Source: M55B144 sp964550615 (GTDB lineage: Bacteria > Bipolaricaulota > Bipolaricaulia > UBA7950 > UBA9294). Taken from it: a stretch of DNA of 64,000 nt. Shown in pieces: positions 15,905 through 24,684 of this stretch. Under the pieces are notes generated by a model that was given only the letters and a program-made list of their open reading frames with translations, did no database searches and was not told the DNA's origin. The translations under genes were made by a program, and so were the position numbers. How positions within the stretch are numbered: position 1 is the stretch's first letter; each line of letters starts with the position of its first letter. The DNA is taken from positions 1 through 64,000 of the forward strand of contig CAZKAB010000004.1 of NCBI GenBank assembly GCA_964550615.1, in the 5' to 3' direction.

Positions 15905-17455
15905 ATGCTGGTGAAGCTTAATCGCGGCGCGAAACTCCCTTTGTACGTTCAAATCCGCCAGCAGATGCGTGAACTTATTCTTTCCGGCGCACTGCCTCCA
16001 GAGAGCCGGCTGCCTGCGACGCGTGACCTGGCCAAAGCACTGGGTGTAAATCGGACCACTGTGGTCACCGCCTACCGCCAACTGTGGAGCGAGGGCCTCG
16101 TCGAGGGGCGCGCTGGAGGTGGCACGGTCGTTGCTTGCCCGGAGAACCCGGGAGCGGAAGAGAAGGATTTTTCTCCCTCGACACTGATGTGGGAGTCACG
16201 CTATACGTCCCGCATCAGATCCTTTCATGCATCTCGTTTCACTCATCTGATCCAGCAGGCACCACCTGACGTGATCAAGTTTTGCCTGGGAATCCCTCCG
16301 GACGGCCGCACACCCATAAGCATGGCGCGCGAGGTGCTCGAAGAAGCGATCCCGCGAAGCATGAATGTGCTCCAAACGGCTCCGTATGCAGGAATCTCGG
16401 AGCTGCGGCGGTTGATCGCAAAACGAGCGGAGCTGATCGGCATCCATGCCACACCGTCTGAAGTACTCGTCCTGTCCGGAAGAGACCAAGGCATCTACTT
16501 ATTGGCGCAAGCGCTCCTCGATCCGGGAGACACTGTAGCGCTGGAGGTACCAGCCTACGCCGGTGCGATCCACGTTTTCAACAGCTGCGGCACGTCGATC
16601 TGTCCTGTGCTGACAGACGAGCAAGGACCTCGTCTGGACATACTCGAGGGAATCCTCATCCATCAGCAGCCGCGGTTCGTGTATGTGGCGCCTACATTCC
16701 GGAACCCGACGGGGATAACGATGAGTCTGGAGCGTCGCCTGGCATTCCTTGAACTATGCCAACGTTACAAGACACCCATATTGGAGGAAGACTCGTATCA
16801 CGACCTGCGCTACGAAGGGCCCACTGTCGCGCCGATCAAGGCGCTCGACCGCTACGATCACGTTGTCTACCTTTCCACCTACTCGGAGACCTTCTTCCCC
16901 GGTCTGCCACTGGCGTGGTTGATTGCGCCCAAAGACGTTGTCGAGCGGCTCGAATCGCTCAAGGGTTGCATGGACGAATCCACAAGCGTGTTCGCGCAAC
17001 ACATCGTCTACGAGTTCCTCCAACGCCAGATGAATGAAATCAGTGACGTCGTCTACTTCTATGCCTCACGCCGCAACATCATGTGCCAGGCACTGGAGAA
17101 ATACTGCCACGGCCTGCTGAAGTGGAAGTGCCCGGATGGCGGGTTCTTTATCTGGGCCAAGCTCGAGGGAGGGTTGAAGGCGGAATTGGTGTTACAGGAG
17201 GCGCTCAGAGAGAAGGTTGCGTTCGTCCCCGGCTGGACATTCTTCCCATCCGGAAACGGTGGTGAAGGCGAGCTGCGACTGGACTTCGCCGGCCAGCCGG
17301 AGGATCGTATCGAAGAGGGTATCAGGCGCCTTGGCGTTGCTTTGCGGCGCTGCATCGATGAGAAGTTTCCCCATCGGGGCAAGCCGATTCCCTTCGCCAA
17401 TTCGCAGTCGGACCCCTACGCGATGATCACGCAGAGGCTGCGCGTCAACATCTAG
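15905..17455 (+). CDS. MocR/GabR-family regulator (GntR winged helix + aminotransferase-like domain), PLP lysine missing
   Basis: 516 residues. The N-terminal GntR domain (LPLYVQIRQQMRELILSGAL, LPATRDLAKALGVNRTTVV, AYRQLWSEGLVEGRAGGGT) binds DNA. From about residue 120 there is a fold-type I aminotransferase domain, with FRNPTGITMSLERR, ILEEDSYHDLRY and a C-terminal LRLDF. Family members carry the PLP-binding Lys in (G/S)TFSKxLxPG; here the block reads STYSETFFPG, with Glu328 in its place. Schiff-base cofactor binding is therefore doubtful. ATG 15905 follows CAAGGAGGGAAA; ATGs further upstream add non-homologous residues. It is divergent from the importer operon, its likely target, and carries its own repeat-rich operator region. 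Confidence 0.88.
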   Translation: MLVKLNRGAKLPLYVQIRQQMRELILSGALPPESRLPATRDLAKALGVNRTTVVTAYRQLWSEGLVEGRAGGGTVVACPENPGAEEKDFSPSTLMWESRYTSRIRSFHASRFTHLIQQAPPDVIKFCLGIPPDGRTPISMAREVLEEAIPRSMNVLQTAPYAGISELRRLIAKRAELIGIHATPSEVLVLSGRDQGIYLLAQALLDPGDTVALEVPAYAGAIHVFNSCGTSICPVLTDEQGPRLDILEGILIHQQPRFVYVAPTFRNPTGITMSLERRLAFLELCQRYKTPILEEDSYHDLRYEGPTVAPIKALDRYDHVVYLSTYSETFFPGLPLAWLIAPKDVVERLESLKGCMDESTSVFAQHIVYEFLQRQMNEISDVVYFYASRRNIMCQALEKYCHGLLKWKCPDGGFFIWAKLEGGLKAELVLQEALREKVAFVPGWTFFPSGNGGEGELRLDFAGQPEDRIEEGIRRLGVALRRCIDEKFPHRGKPIPFANSQSDPYAMITQRLRVNI

Positions 17456-17460
17456 CACCA

Positions 17461-17772
17461 CTATCCACCACCGATCGGCGGGAGAATCGACACGGTAGCA
17501 CCATCGAAAACAGCAGTATCCATGCCGGCAAGGAAGCGAACGTTGCGGCCGTTCAGAAGAACGTTGAGATAGCCGCTACCGCTCCTGATCCGTTCGGCGA
17601 GCATCGGCGCCTGCGCAGCGATCGCACCTATCACATCGGAAACAGAGGCTTCGCCCGACAAGCGAACAGTGGCTGTTCCCTTTGCCAGTTCACCGCCTGT
17701 GATCTCTCGCAGGCCGCCGAACACCTTAACCAACACGACTATCTCTCCGCTGGATTGATCGTTATCAGCCAT
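17461..17772 (-). CDS. MoaD/ThiS-family ubiquitin-like sulfur-carrier protein
   Basis: 103 residues with the beta-grasp pattern of MoaD: VLVKVFGGLREITGG, ATVRLSGEASVSDVIGAI, LNVLLNGRNVRFLAG, and the closing TVSILPPIGGG, whose terminal Gly-Gly is the adenylation/thiocarboxylation site. In molybdopterin synthesis it would donate sulfur; in other systems such proteins serve tungsten cofactor or unknown pathways. It lies 32 bp after hutU on the same strand, an unusual partner, and converges with the MocR-like gene (5 bp apart). The ThiF-type enzyme at 10430-11197 could be its E1. Confidence 0.87.
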   Translation of the reverse strand: MADNDQSSGEIVVLVKVFGGLREITGGELAKGTATVRLSGEASVSDVIGAIAAQAPMLAERIRSGSGYLNVLLNGRNVRFLAGMDTAVFDGATVSILPPIGGG

Positions 17773-17804
17773 CGCGATCGATGCCTCCCGCCGATGACGG
17801 CCCT

Positions 17805-19472
17805 CTATTCATCAAGACGCGGGATACTCACTCCACGCTCACGCGCGACATGCACGGCCTTGTCGTATCCGGCATCCACATGACGCATGACTCCCGTCCC
17901 TGGATCGCAAGTAAGGACGCGTTTCAACCGCTCGTCGGCCGCGCTCGTTCCGTCGGCTACAATCACCATTCCGGCGTGAATACTCTTGCCTATCCCCACA
18001 CCGCCGCCGTGATGCACGGACACCCATGTCGCGCCGGCGACCGCATTTAGGAGGGCGTTGAGAATCGGCCAGTCGGCTATCGCATCTGATCCGTCTTTCA
18101 TCCCTTCGGTCTCCCGATACGGGGATGCGACAGAGCCGGAGTCGAGATGGTCGCGGCCGATGACAATCGGGGCAGAAACTTCACCTCTCCTTACGAGTTC
18201 GTTGAACGCCAGTCCGGCCTTGGCCCGTTCACCGTATCCCAGCCAGCATATCCTGGACGGCAACCCCTGGAAGGTGACCTGCTCCTCGGCTCGGCGAATC
18301 CACCGATGGAGAGATTCGTCGTGCGGGAACAGGTCAAGCATTGCCTCGTCCGTACGCTTAATATCTTCGGGATCTCCCGAGAGAGCCACCCAACGGAACG
18401 GGCCTTTTCCTTCACAGAACATGGGACGAATGTACGCCGGAACAAAGCCCGGGAAGCGGAACGCGTCTTGCAGCCCGCCGCTCTCCGCCTGACCGCGCAG
18501 GTTGTTTCCGTAGTCGAAGACCACCGCTCCTTTGTCGAGGAAGGCATTCATCGTCTGCACATGCCTCACCATCGACTCGAACGAAAGGGCGATGTACTTC
18601 TTTGGGCCGGTCACGCGCAAGCTGAGTGCGTCCGCATAGCTCATCCCGGCCGGCACGTATCCATTCAACTCATCGTGTGCCGACGTCTGGTCGGTGACGA
18701 CGTCAGGAACGACTCCCCGTGCGAGTATTTCGGCGTGAATATCGGCGGCGTTGCCTAACAAACCTATCGAAAGCGGTTTACCGCCCCTCTTCGCCGTCTC
18801 CGCCCATTCCAGCGCTTCATCGAGTGACTCGGTGGAGCGATCGAGTTGCCTTAGCCCCAACCGCCGTTCCATCTTCTCGGCGTTTATTTCGACAATGATT
18901 CCAACACCGTCGTTCATCGTGATCGCCAGCGGTTGCGCACCGCCCATCTCTCCCAATCCGGCGGTGAGCACGAGACGGCCTTTCAACGTTCCCGAGAAGT
19001 GCTGGCGCGCACATTCGGCAAGCGTCTCGTACGTGCCCTGCAAGATCCCTTGCGTACCGATGTAGATCCACGAGCCCGCCGTCATCTGACCGTACATGGT
19101 CAATCCCATTCGCTCGTATTCGCGGAACTTCTCCCACGTCGCCCAGTCGGGGACGATGAGCGAGTTGGCGATAAGGACGCGAGGAGCATCTACATGAGTC
19201 TTGAATACGCCGACCGCGCGCCCGGATTGCACGAGAAGAGTCTCGTCGCCTTCCAGTTTCTCGAGCGCCCGCAGGATGATGTCGAAGTCCTCCCATGATC
19301 GAGCGGCTTTCCCGGTCCCTCCGTACACAATGAGGTTGGCAGGATCGCCCGCAACTTCCGGATCGAGGTTATGTTGTATCATCCGCCACGCCGCTTCTTG
19401 TGGCCATCCCTTGCAATGAAGCTCAGTTCCTCGCGGGGCGCGCACGACGCGCGCGCGTTGTGCATCGTTCAT
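17805..19472 (-). CDS. hutU: urocanate hydratase (urocanase)
   Basis: Adds water to urocanate to give imidazolonepropionate, the second step of histidine breakdown, using tightly bound NAD+ as electrophile. The 555 residues match urocanase throughout: LIVYGGTGKAARSWEDF, YGQMTAGSWIYIGTQGI, GLGEMGGAQPLA, VTDQTSAHDELNGYVP, GRDHLDSGSVASPYRETEGM and SVHHGGGVGIGKSIHAG. Start ATG is at 19472, preceded by GAGGAGG. No hutH or hutI is nearby, but a formiminotransferase gene (44042-44782) could complete the glutamate branch. Confidence 0.97.
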   Translation of the reverse strand: MNDAQRARVVRAPRGTELHCKGWPQEAAWRMIQHNLDPEVAGDPANLIVYGGTGKAARSWEDFDIILRALEKLEGDETLLVQSGRAVGVFKTHVDAPRVLIANSLIVPDWATWEKFREYERMGLTMYGQMTAGSWIYIGTQGILQGTYETLAECARQHFSGTLKGRLVLTAGLGEMGGAQPLAITMNDGVGIIVEINAEKMERRLGLRQLDRSTESLDEALEWAETAKRGGKPLSIGLLGNAADIHAEILARGVVPDVVTDQTSAHDELNGYVPAGMSYADALSLRVTGPKKYIALSFESMVRHVQTMNAFLDKGAVVFDYGNNLRGQAESGGLQDAFRFPGFVPAYIRPMFCEGKGPFRWVALSGDPEDIKRTDEAMLDLFPHDESLHRWIRRAEEQVTFQGLPSRICWLGYGERAKAGLAFNELVRRGEVSAPIVIGRDHLDSGSVASPYRETEGMKDGSDAIADWPILNALLNAVAGATWVSVHHGGGVGIGKSIHAGMVIVADGTSAADERLKRVLTCDPGTGVMRHVDAGYDKAVHVARERGVSIPRLDE

Positions 19473-19495
19473 CGATAACCTCCTCAGATGTTAGA

Positions 19496-20407
19496 TTAGC
19501 TGTCCTCTATTGGCGACGCAACCCGCCTCCATTGGGCGAGAGCGGCTCCCACAATGATGCACAGCATTCCCAGAAGCTGGAGAGGAAGCAGTCGCTCGTT
19601 TAAGACGACAAATGCAATCAATGTCGCCAGTAATGGCTCGAGAGTCCCGATAATGCTCGCTCGGCTCGCCTCTATCCGCCGCATGGCCATCGCGAACAGG
19701 TAGTAGCCGGAGAGCGTTGGAAAGATGGCAAGGAGAATAATCAACCACCATAGAGAGAGAGACGTGAATGACGGCGTTTGTTCGCCCGACAGCAGTGCAA
19801 GCACAAATAGCACCGGAAGGGCAAACAGCAACGAGAAGACGATAATCCGCGCCGGTGGGTGTTCGCGCAAAGCGAACTTCATCAGAACCGTATACGCAGC
19901 GTTAGAGAAAGCCGCGCCGAAAGCATACAACCCCCCGACAAGCGAGAAACCGGCCGCATCTTGCCACGCGCCGGATACAAGAACACATCCGATAACGGCG
20001 ACAAACAGCGCCGCCCATTTGGTGGGCGTAAACTGCTCGTGCAGGGCGAACCGTGCGATGATCGTTACCAGCACCGGGTAGAGATAGAAGATGGAGATGG
20101 ACGCTCCCACGCTCAAGCGCACCACACTCTGGAAGAACAGGCTGTAGTTGGCGCTCGCAGCGAGGCCGAGGAGTACGAACAACATAAGCGATCGCCGCGG
20201 TGGACGAAGCACGCGTCGGTTGGCGATCGACATGACGGCGACGGCAATCGTCACCGCCAGACCGGCACGCACCGCTACCAGCGTCTGTGGGCCTATCCCT
20301 TGCGCGAACGCGAGTTTTCCGAGAATGCCCAAGCTCGCCCAGCAGGCGGTGGCAAAGACCACAAGCAATGCCCCCCATCCCCGATCTCCGATAGACGCCC
20401 TCCTCAT
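19496..20407 (-). CDS. EamA-family (DMT) inner-membrane transporter
   Basis: 303 residues with ten predicted membrane helices in two EamA halves. First half: WGALLVVFATACWASLGILGK and ISIFYLYPVLVTIIARFAL. Second half: LYAFGAAFSNAAYTVLMKFAL and ASIIGTLEPLLATLIAFVVL, both with the family's conserved Pro/Glu helix breaks. Drug/metabolite exporters of this type move amino acids, nucleosides or unknown metabolites; the substrate cannot be read. Start set at the ATG at 20407 (MRRASIGDRGW); a longer reading to 20467 would run through the metG promoter and start region. Confidence 0.9.
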   Translation of the reverse strand: MRRASIGDRGWGALLVVFATACWASLGILGKLAFAQGIGPQTLVAVRAGLAVTIAVAVMSIANRRVLRPPRRSLMLFVLLGLAASANYSLFFQSVVRLSVGASISIFYLYPVLVTIIARFALHEQFTPTKWAALFVAVIGCVLVSGAWQDAAGFSLVGGLYAFGAAFSNAAYTVLMKFALREHPPARIIVFSLLFALPVLFVLALLSGEQTPSFTSLSLWWLIILLAIFPTLSGYYLFAMAMRRIEASRASIIGTLEPLLATLIAFVVLNERLLPLQLLGMLCIIVGAALAQWRRVASPIEDS

Positions 20408-20420
20408 AGCAGGGTATAAT
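20392..20420 (+). promoter_or_regulatory. sigma-70-like promoter for metG
   Basis: TAGACG (20392-20397), 17 bp, consensus TATAAT (20415-20420), about 30 bp before the metG ATG. The spacer overlaps the start of the divergent EamA gene. Confidence 0.6.
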
Positions 20421-20450
20421 TCTACCCTATCCTTTGCCGATGGAGATAAC

Positions 20451-22397
20451 ATGGACAAGAAACACATATTGGTCTGCAGTGCGTGGCCGTATGCTTCCGG
20501 GATTCCACATCTGGGAAACCTCGTATCCTCCCTCCTTTCCGGGGATGTGTTCGTCCGCTACTACCGCATGCGCGGCCATGATGTCCTGTATGTCTCCGGA
20601 AGCGATGCGCACGGGACGAGAATCGAATATGAGGCAAGGCAGCGCGGGATCACGCCTGCCGAGCTCGCCTCGCGGAACCACGACCAAATATGTGCCGTCC
20701 TCGACGGATTCGATATCAGATTCGACAACTACACGACGACTGAATCCCCCGTGCACAAGGCGTTTGTACAGCAGATCTATCTCGACATGGAGAAGAATGG
20801 GTACATCACTACACAGGAGGAAGAACGGGCATACTGCAACAACTGCGGCCTGTTCCTCGCCGATCGATTCATATCCGGGACCTGCCCTCGCTGCGGCGCA
20901 CCCGGTGCGCTGGGAAACCAATGTGATACGTGCGGCGCAATACTCGAACCGGAGGAGCTCGTCGGTCCGGTGTGTAGCTTCTGTGGAGAGGGAGATATCG
21001 AGTTTCGCACCACGCGTCACTGGTACCTTGACTTGGCCAAGCTGTCTCCTAAATTACACGATTACGTCACGTCGCGCGATTTCCAAGGCAATGTGCATAG
21101 ATTCACCCAGCAGATGATCACCGATGGCTTACGGCCGCGTGCAATGACCCGCGACATCAGGTGGGGAATCCCTGCCCCATTCGCCGGCGCGGAAAACAAA
21201 GTCATCTATGTGTGGGGCGAGGCCGCTCTCGGCTATGTCTCTGCCACTGTTGAGAACTTTGGCGACAGTGAACGGTGGAAGGACTTCTGGTACGGTGAGG
21301 ATGTGCACCAAATATACACAATCGGAAAGGACAACATACCCTTCCACACGCTGATCTTTCCCGGTCAGCTGATCGCCTCCGGACGCGGATACCACCTTCC
21401 GGATCAGATTGCGGCAACAGAGTATCTCAATTGGATCGACGGTGAAAGCTTCTCCAAGAGCCGCGGGGTGGGGCTTTACTGCGACGACGCCCTCAGGCTG
21501 ATGGACGCCGAGCTATGGCGATTCTATCTCTTGTACAATCGCCCCGAAGGCCGGGACGTGAACTTCTCATGGGAGGAGCTGGAGAAGGCCGTGAACGGTG
21601 TGTTCATCTCCAACGTGGCCAATCTAATAAACCGAGTTCTGTCGTTCATCCAGGATCAGTATGGCTGCATTGTTCCTGCCGAGGACATTGACCCCGAGGT
21701 GGCCGACCGCCTGCGGGAGGCAACGAGCGCCTATGAGAGCGCCGTGGAGAAGGCAAGCTTGAGTCAGGGACTGCTCGCAGTATGTTCCCTTGCTGTATCC
21801 GGAAACGAGTATTTTCAACGAAAAGAGCCGTGGGCGACAAAAGACGCACAAGCAGTTGCAAGCGCGTTTCATCTGATAAAGGGAATGGCGGTCATGTTGT
21901 GGCCGTTTGTCCCGAAGTACGCAGCTGCGGTTCTCGCGATAATGGGATCGGATGTGGTTCGATGGGAAGAAATCGATAATGTCAGTCCCGGTCGCGAGAT
22001 AGGCGAGGCACGCGTTCTCGTAAATCACGTCGATGTGGATAAATTGAAGGGTGAAGTGGAGTCGCTGCATGAGAAGCGGGTGAGTTTCGACGAGTTTGCA
22101 AGACTCTCTCTGCATGCGGGTAAGGTGATCGACGCAGCTCCGATCTCCGGAGCGGACAGGCTTTACCGATTACAGATCGATATCGGCAAACGCATCGTAA
22201 CGAGCGTGGCCGGGATAAGGAACAGCTATTCGCCGCAGGACCTGATCGGGCGACAGGTGGTCGTTGTCACGAACCTCGAGCCGACAGTGATTCGCGGTGT
22301 GAAGTCAGAGGCAATGCTGCTTGCGGCCAAGAGTGGTAAGCAGCTCTCCCTTGTTATGCCCGATCGGGATGTTCCTCCGGGAACGCCGATTGGATGA
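20451..22397 (+). CDS. metG: methionine--tRNA ligase with C-terminal tRNA-binding domain
   Basis: Charges tRNA-Met. 648 residues: class I opening ILVCSAWPYASGIPHLGN (HIGH form HLGN), and four Cys pairs in the connective peptide (CNNC, CPRC, CDTC, CSFC) predicting the two-zinc type. The KMSKS equivalent is FSKSR in DGESFSKSRGVGL, and the C-terminal EMAP/OB domain (FARLSLHAGKVIDAAPISGADRLYRL) aids tRNA binding. ATG 20451 follows GGAGATAAC. It has its own promoter and stands ahead of the rplU block. Confidence 0.97.
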   Translation: MDKKHILVCSAWPYASGIPHLGNLVSSLLSGDVFVRYYRMRGHDVLYVSGSDAHGTRIEYEARQRGITPAELASRNHDQICAVLDGFDIRFDNYTTTESPVHKAFVQQIYLDMEKNGYITTQEEERAYCNNCGLFLADRFISGTCPRCGAPGALGNQCDTCGAILEPEELVGPVCSFCGEGDIEFRTTRHWYLDLAKLSPKLHDYVTSRDFQGNVHRFTQQMITDGLRPRAMTRDIRWGIPAPFAGAENKVIYVWGEAALGYVSATVENFGDSERWKDFWYGEDVHQIYTIGKDNIPFHTLIFPGQLIASGRGYHLPDQIAATEYLNWIDGESFSKSRGVGLYCDDALRLMDAELWRFYLLYNRPEGRDVNFSWEELEKAVNGVFISNVANLINRVLSFIQDQYGCIVPAEDIDPEVADRLREATSAYESAVEKASLSQGLLAVCSLAVSGNEYFQRKEPWATKDAQAVASAFHLIKGMAVMLWPFVPKYAAAVLAIMGSDVVRWEEIDNVSPGREIGEARVLVNHVDVDKLKGEVESLHEKRVSFDEFARLSLHAGKVIDAAPISGADRLYRLQIDIGKRIVTSVAGIRNSYSPQDLIGRQVVVVTNLEPTVIRGVKSEAMLLAAKSGKQLSLVMPDRDVPPGTPIG

Positions 22398-22401
22398 GCC
22401 G

Positions 22402-22430
22402 TTGAAAAGCATGAAGCCGATCGCTAAAAT
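22402..22430 (+). promoter_or_regulatory. sigma-70-like promoter for the rplU-rpmA-obg operon
   Basis: TTGAAA (22402-22407), 17-bp spacer, TAAAAT (22425-22430). The predicted start near 22437 leaves an 18-base leader before the rplU ATG, too short for an L21-type leader structure. Confidence 0.7.
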
Positions 22431-22454
22431 CAGGTTGACTGAGGTGCTAAATCT

Positions 22455-22769
22455 ATGTATGCAGTAATCGAAACAGGCGGTAAGCAATATCGGGTTGAAA
22501 ACGGGACCCTATTTGATCATGAGTTGATCGATGGAGTCAAGGCCGGAGACACGGTGACCTTCGACAAGGTTCTCCTTGTCGCCACCGACGATGGAGTTCG
22601 CGTCGGGAATCCGTATCTGGGTGACGTAAAAGTGACGGGCGAGATCCGTGAGCAAGAGCGAGGCGAAAAGCTCATCGTTTACAAGTACAAGAGCAAGAAG
22701 GGCTACCGCCGAAAGCAGGGGCACCGCCAGTCCTACATGAAGACGAAGATTACTTCGATCGAAGGGTAA
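22455..22769 (+). CDS. rplU: 50S ribosomal protein L21
   Basis: 104 residues, full length. Conserved MYAVIETGGKQYRVENG at the N-terminus and IVYKYKSKKGYRRKQGHRQ near the C-terminus, which contacts 23S rRNA. First gene of the classical L21-Prp-L27-Obg order. Confidence 0.98.
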   Translation: MYAVIETGGKQYRVENGTLFDHELIDGVKAGDTVTFDKVLLVATDDGVRVGNPYLGDVKVTGEIREQERGEKLIVYKYKSKKGYRRKQGHRQSYMKTKITSIEG

Positions 22770-22783
22770 GAGGAGCCGTACGA

Positions 22784-23107
22784 GTGGGAGAGATTATTGT
22801 CCAACGCGACGATCACAATCGCATCCTCGGCCTCAGCGGGCAAGGGATCGGCGAGGATAACCTCGCCGATGCTGCAGCGCTCCGTTTCTTGCGCGCTGCG
22901 ATCGCCACAATGACAGACTATCTCCATGTCACGCCCAACTACTCACTGGACGAGAATGTCCAGCTCGTCATCGACCGCACCGATCCTCATTTGAACCGTG
23001 AGATCGACGCGGTCATGGAAGCGCTTGTCACCGGGTTGAAGGCGCTGGGCGTAGAATACTCGGAAGATTTCGTGGTACATGAAGCCACGGTGGAAATTCA
23101 GGTTTAG
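22784..23107 (+). CDS. Prp-family protein (ysxB-like) lacking catalytic residues
   Basis: 107 residues located exactly where the ribosomal-processing cysteine protease Prp lies, between rplU and rpmA. The overall pattern fits Prp: a beta-strand opening EIIVQRDDHNRILGLSG, a long helix, then EIDAVMEALVTGLKALGVEYSEDF. Active Prp has His in a GHA motif and Cys in a D-I-V-C-A motif. Here these read GQG (Gln20) and DNLADA (Ala28/Asp29). It therefore cannot be a cysteine protease of the known mechanism. The adjacent L27 has no leader to remove, consistent with loss of activity. GTG start at 22784 after AGAGGAG. Confidence 0.8.
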   Translation: MGEIIVQRDDHNRILGLSGQGIGEDNLADAAALRFLRAAIATMTDYLHVTPNYSLDENVQLVIDRTDPHLNREIDAVMEALVTGLKALGVEYSEDFVVHEATVEIQV

Positions 23108-23119
23108 CAAGGAGCAGCA

Positions 23120-23377
23120 ATGGCGCATAAGACGAGCACCGGCTCTACCCACAATGTAAACGATAGTCCAGGGAAACGCCTGGGGGTCAAGAGATTCGGC
23201 GGAGAGTGGGTGAACGCCGGTACTATTATCATCCGTCAAAACGGGACTAAGTTTGGCTTGGGTAAGAACGTCGGATTGGGGCGAGATTTTACTATCTATG
23301 CCACCTCAGCCGGCTATGTCAGTTTCTCCGGGAAGACGAAGAAGTACGTAAACGTCGTGCCTTCCCAGGAAAGCTAA
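23120..23377 (+). CDS. rpmA: 50S ribosomal protein L27
   Basis: 85 residues. It starts MAHKTSTGST and contains RLGVKRFGGEWVNAGTIIIRQNGTKF and VGLGRDFTIYA, the L27 core. The N-terminus reaches toward the peptidyl-transferase centre and begins directly at the mature-type MAHK, without the short Prp-cleaved leader found in Firmicutes. RBS AAGGAGC precedes the ATG. Confidence 0.98.
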   Translation: MAHKTSTGSTHNVNDSPGKRLGVKRFGGEWVNAGTIIIRQNGTKFGLGKNVGLGRDFTIYATSAGYVSFSGKTKKYVNVVPSQES

Positions 23378-23406
23378 CTCCCTCGTGATCACCCCAGCAA
23401 GCATCC

Positions 23407-24684
23407 ATGTTTATTGACGAGGCAACGATCCGCGTTCAAGGCGGACACGGCGGAAACGGGGTGATCAGATTCCTCTCCGACAAGCATAACTGGAAGGGCG
23501 GCCCCAATGGTGGCAACGGCGGGGACGGCGGGAACGTCGTAATGTGCAGTTCGAACAGCTTGTCCACGCTGTATTCGTTCCGCAACACCCCCAAGGTTAC
23601 CGGCGGCAGAGGGGGCGACGGACAGGCTAACAATCGCCAAGGAGCGCGCGGCGGCGATGAGAGAATCTTGGTTCCAGTAGGGACCATTGTTCACGATGGA
23701 AAGACGGGCGAGATTATCGCCGACCTGGCTTCCCCTGGAGAGGAGGTCATCGTCGCCTACGGGGGCGACGGAGGCCGAGGAAACAGCAGTTTCGTCACCT
23801 CCGTCAGGCAGGCGCCGCGCATATGCGAGCGCGGACTTCCCGGCAGCATTCGGACGCTCAACCTTGAGTTGAGGTTAATCGCCGATGTGGGGATCATCGG
23901 ATATCCCAACGTCGGCAAGTCCAGCCTCATCTCCCGCATTTCAGGGAAGAAGGCGAAGGTGGCGCAGTATCCGTTCACCACCATTGTGCCCAATCTGGGA
24001 GTGGTGGATGTCGATGGTCGTCATCAGTTCGTCGCTGTAGATATTCCGGGCCTTGTTGAAGGAGCACATGCGGGTAGGGGGCTGGGAGATCGTTTTCTAC
24101 GCCACGTCGAACGCACACGCCTATTGATTCACATGATCGACGTTGCTAAGCTGGAAGAAAGAGACCCGATAGAAGACTACCGTCGAATCAACAGCGAGCT
24201 GCAAGCGTTCAGTCGTGAGTTGGCGACACGACCGCAGGTTGTTGTTGGAAATAAGATCGACCTGTTGAATGATGTTGCCATTGAACAAGAAAGAGCGCGT
24301 TTTGCGGCGATCGGAGTCGAGATGCTGCCGATATCAGTAGCCACCGGACGCAACTTGCGCGATTTGGTGAACACCACATACGAGAGGTTGCAGCATACGC
24401 TTGCCCTGTCGGAAACGGATGTTCCCCGTAGCGTCAAACGACGCGTATATCGATTCAAGGGGGAGGAAGGCTTCCGGGTAGAGCACGTCGGAGATGCGTT
24501 CGTGGTGACGGGTGAGGGCGTAGAACGCTTGGTGGAGAAGCTGGTCCTCGACAGTCGCGATGCTCAGGAATACTTGACTGAGCGCCTGGAGAAGATGGGA
24601 GTGCTGCGCGAACTCAATCGGCAGGGATTCGCCCCGGGGGACCTGGTACGGATCGGTGAGGTAGAACTTGAATTTGAGAGGTAG
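23407..24684 (+). CDS. obg: GTPase Obg/CgtA
   Basis: Ribosome-associated GTPase involved in 50S maturation and stress control. 425 residues in three domains. The Gly-rich Obg fold (1-158) has GGHGGNGVIRF, GGPNGGNGGDGG and GGRGGDG. The G domain (about 159-330) has GYPNVGKSSLISRIS, DIPGLVEGAHAGRGLG and NKID. A C-terminal OCT domain (about 345-425) includes FRVEHVGDAFVVTGEGVERLV. Start ATG 23407. Confidence 0.98.
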   Translation: MFIDEATIRVQGGHGGNGVIRFLSDKHNWKGGPNGGNGGDGGNVVMCSSNSLSTLYSFRNTPKVTGGRGGDGQANNRQGARGGDERILVPVGTIVHDGKTGEIIADLASPGEEVIVAYGGDGGRGNSSFVTSVRQAPRICERGLPGSIRTLNLELRLIADVGIIGYPNVGKSSLISRISGKKAKVAQYPFTTIVPNLGVVDVDGRHQFVAVDIPGLVEGAHAGRGLGDRFLRHVERTRLLIHMIDVAKLEERDPIEDYRRINSELQAFSRELATRPQVVVGNKIDLLNDVAIEQERARFAAIGVEMLPISVATGRNLRDLVNTTYERLQHTLALSETDVPRSVKRRVYRFKGEEGFRVEHVGDAFVVTGEGVERLVEKLVLDSRDAQEYLTERLEKMGVLRELNRQGFAPGDLVRIGEVELEFER

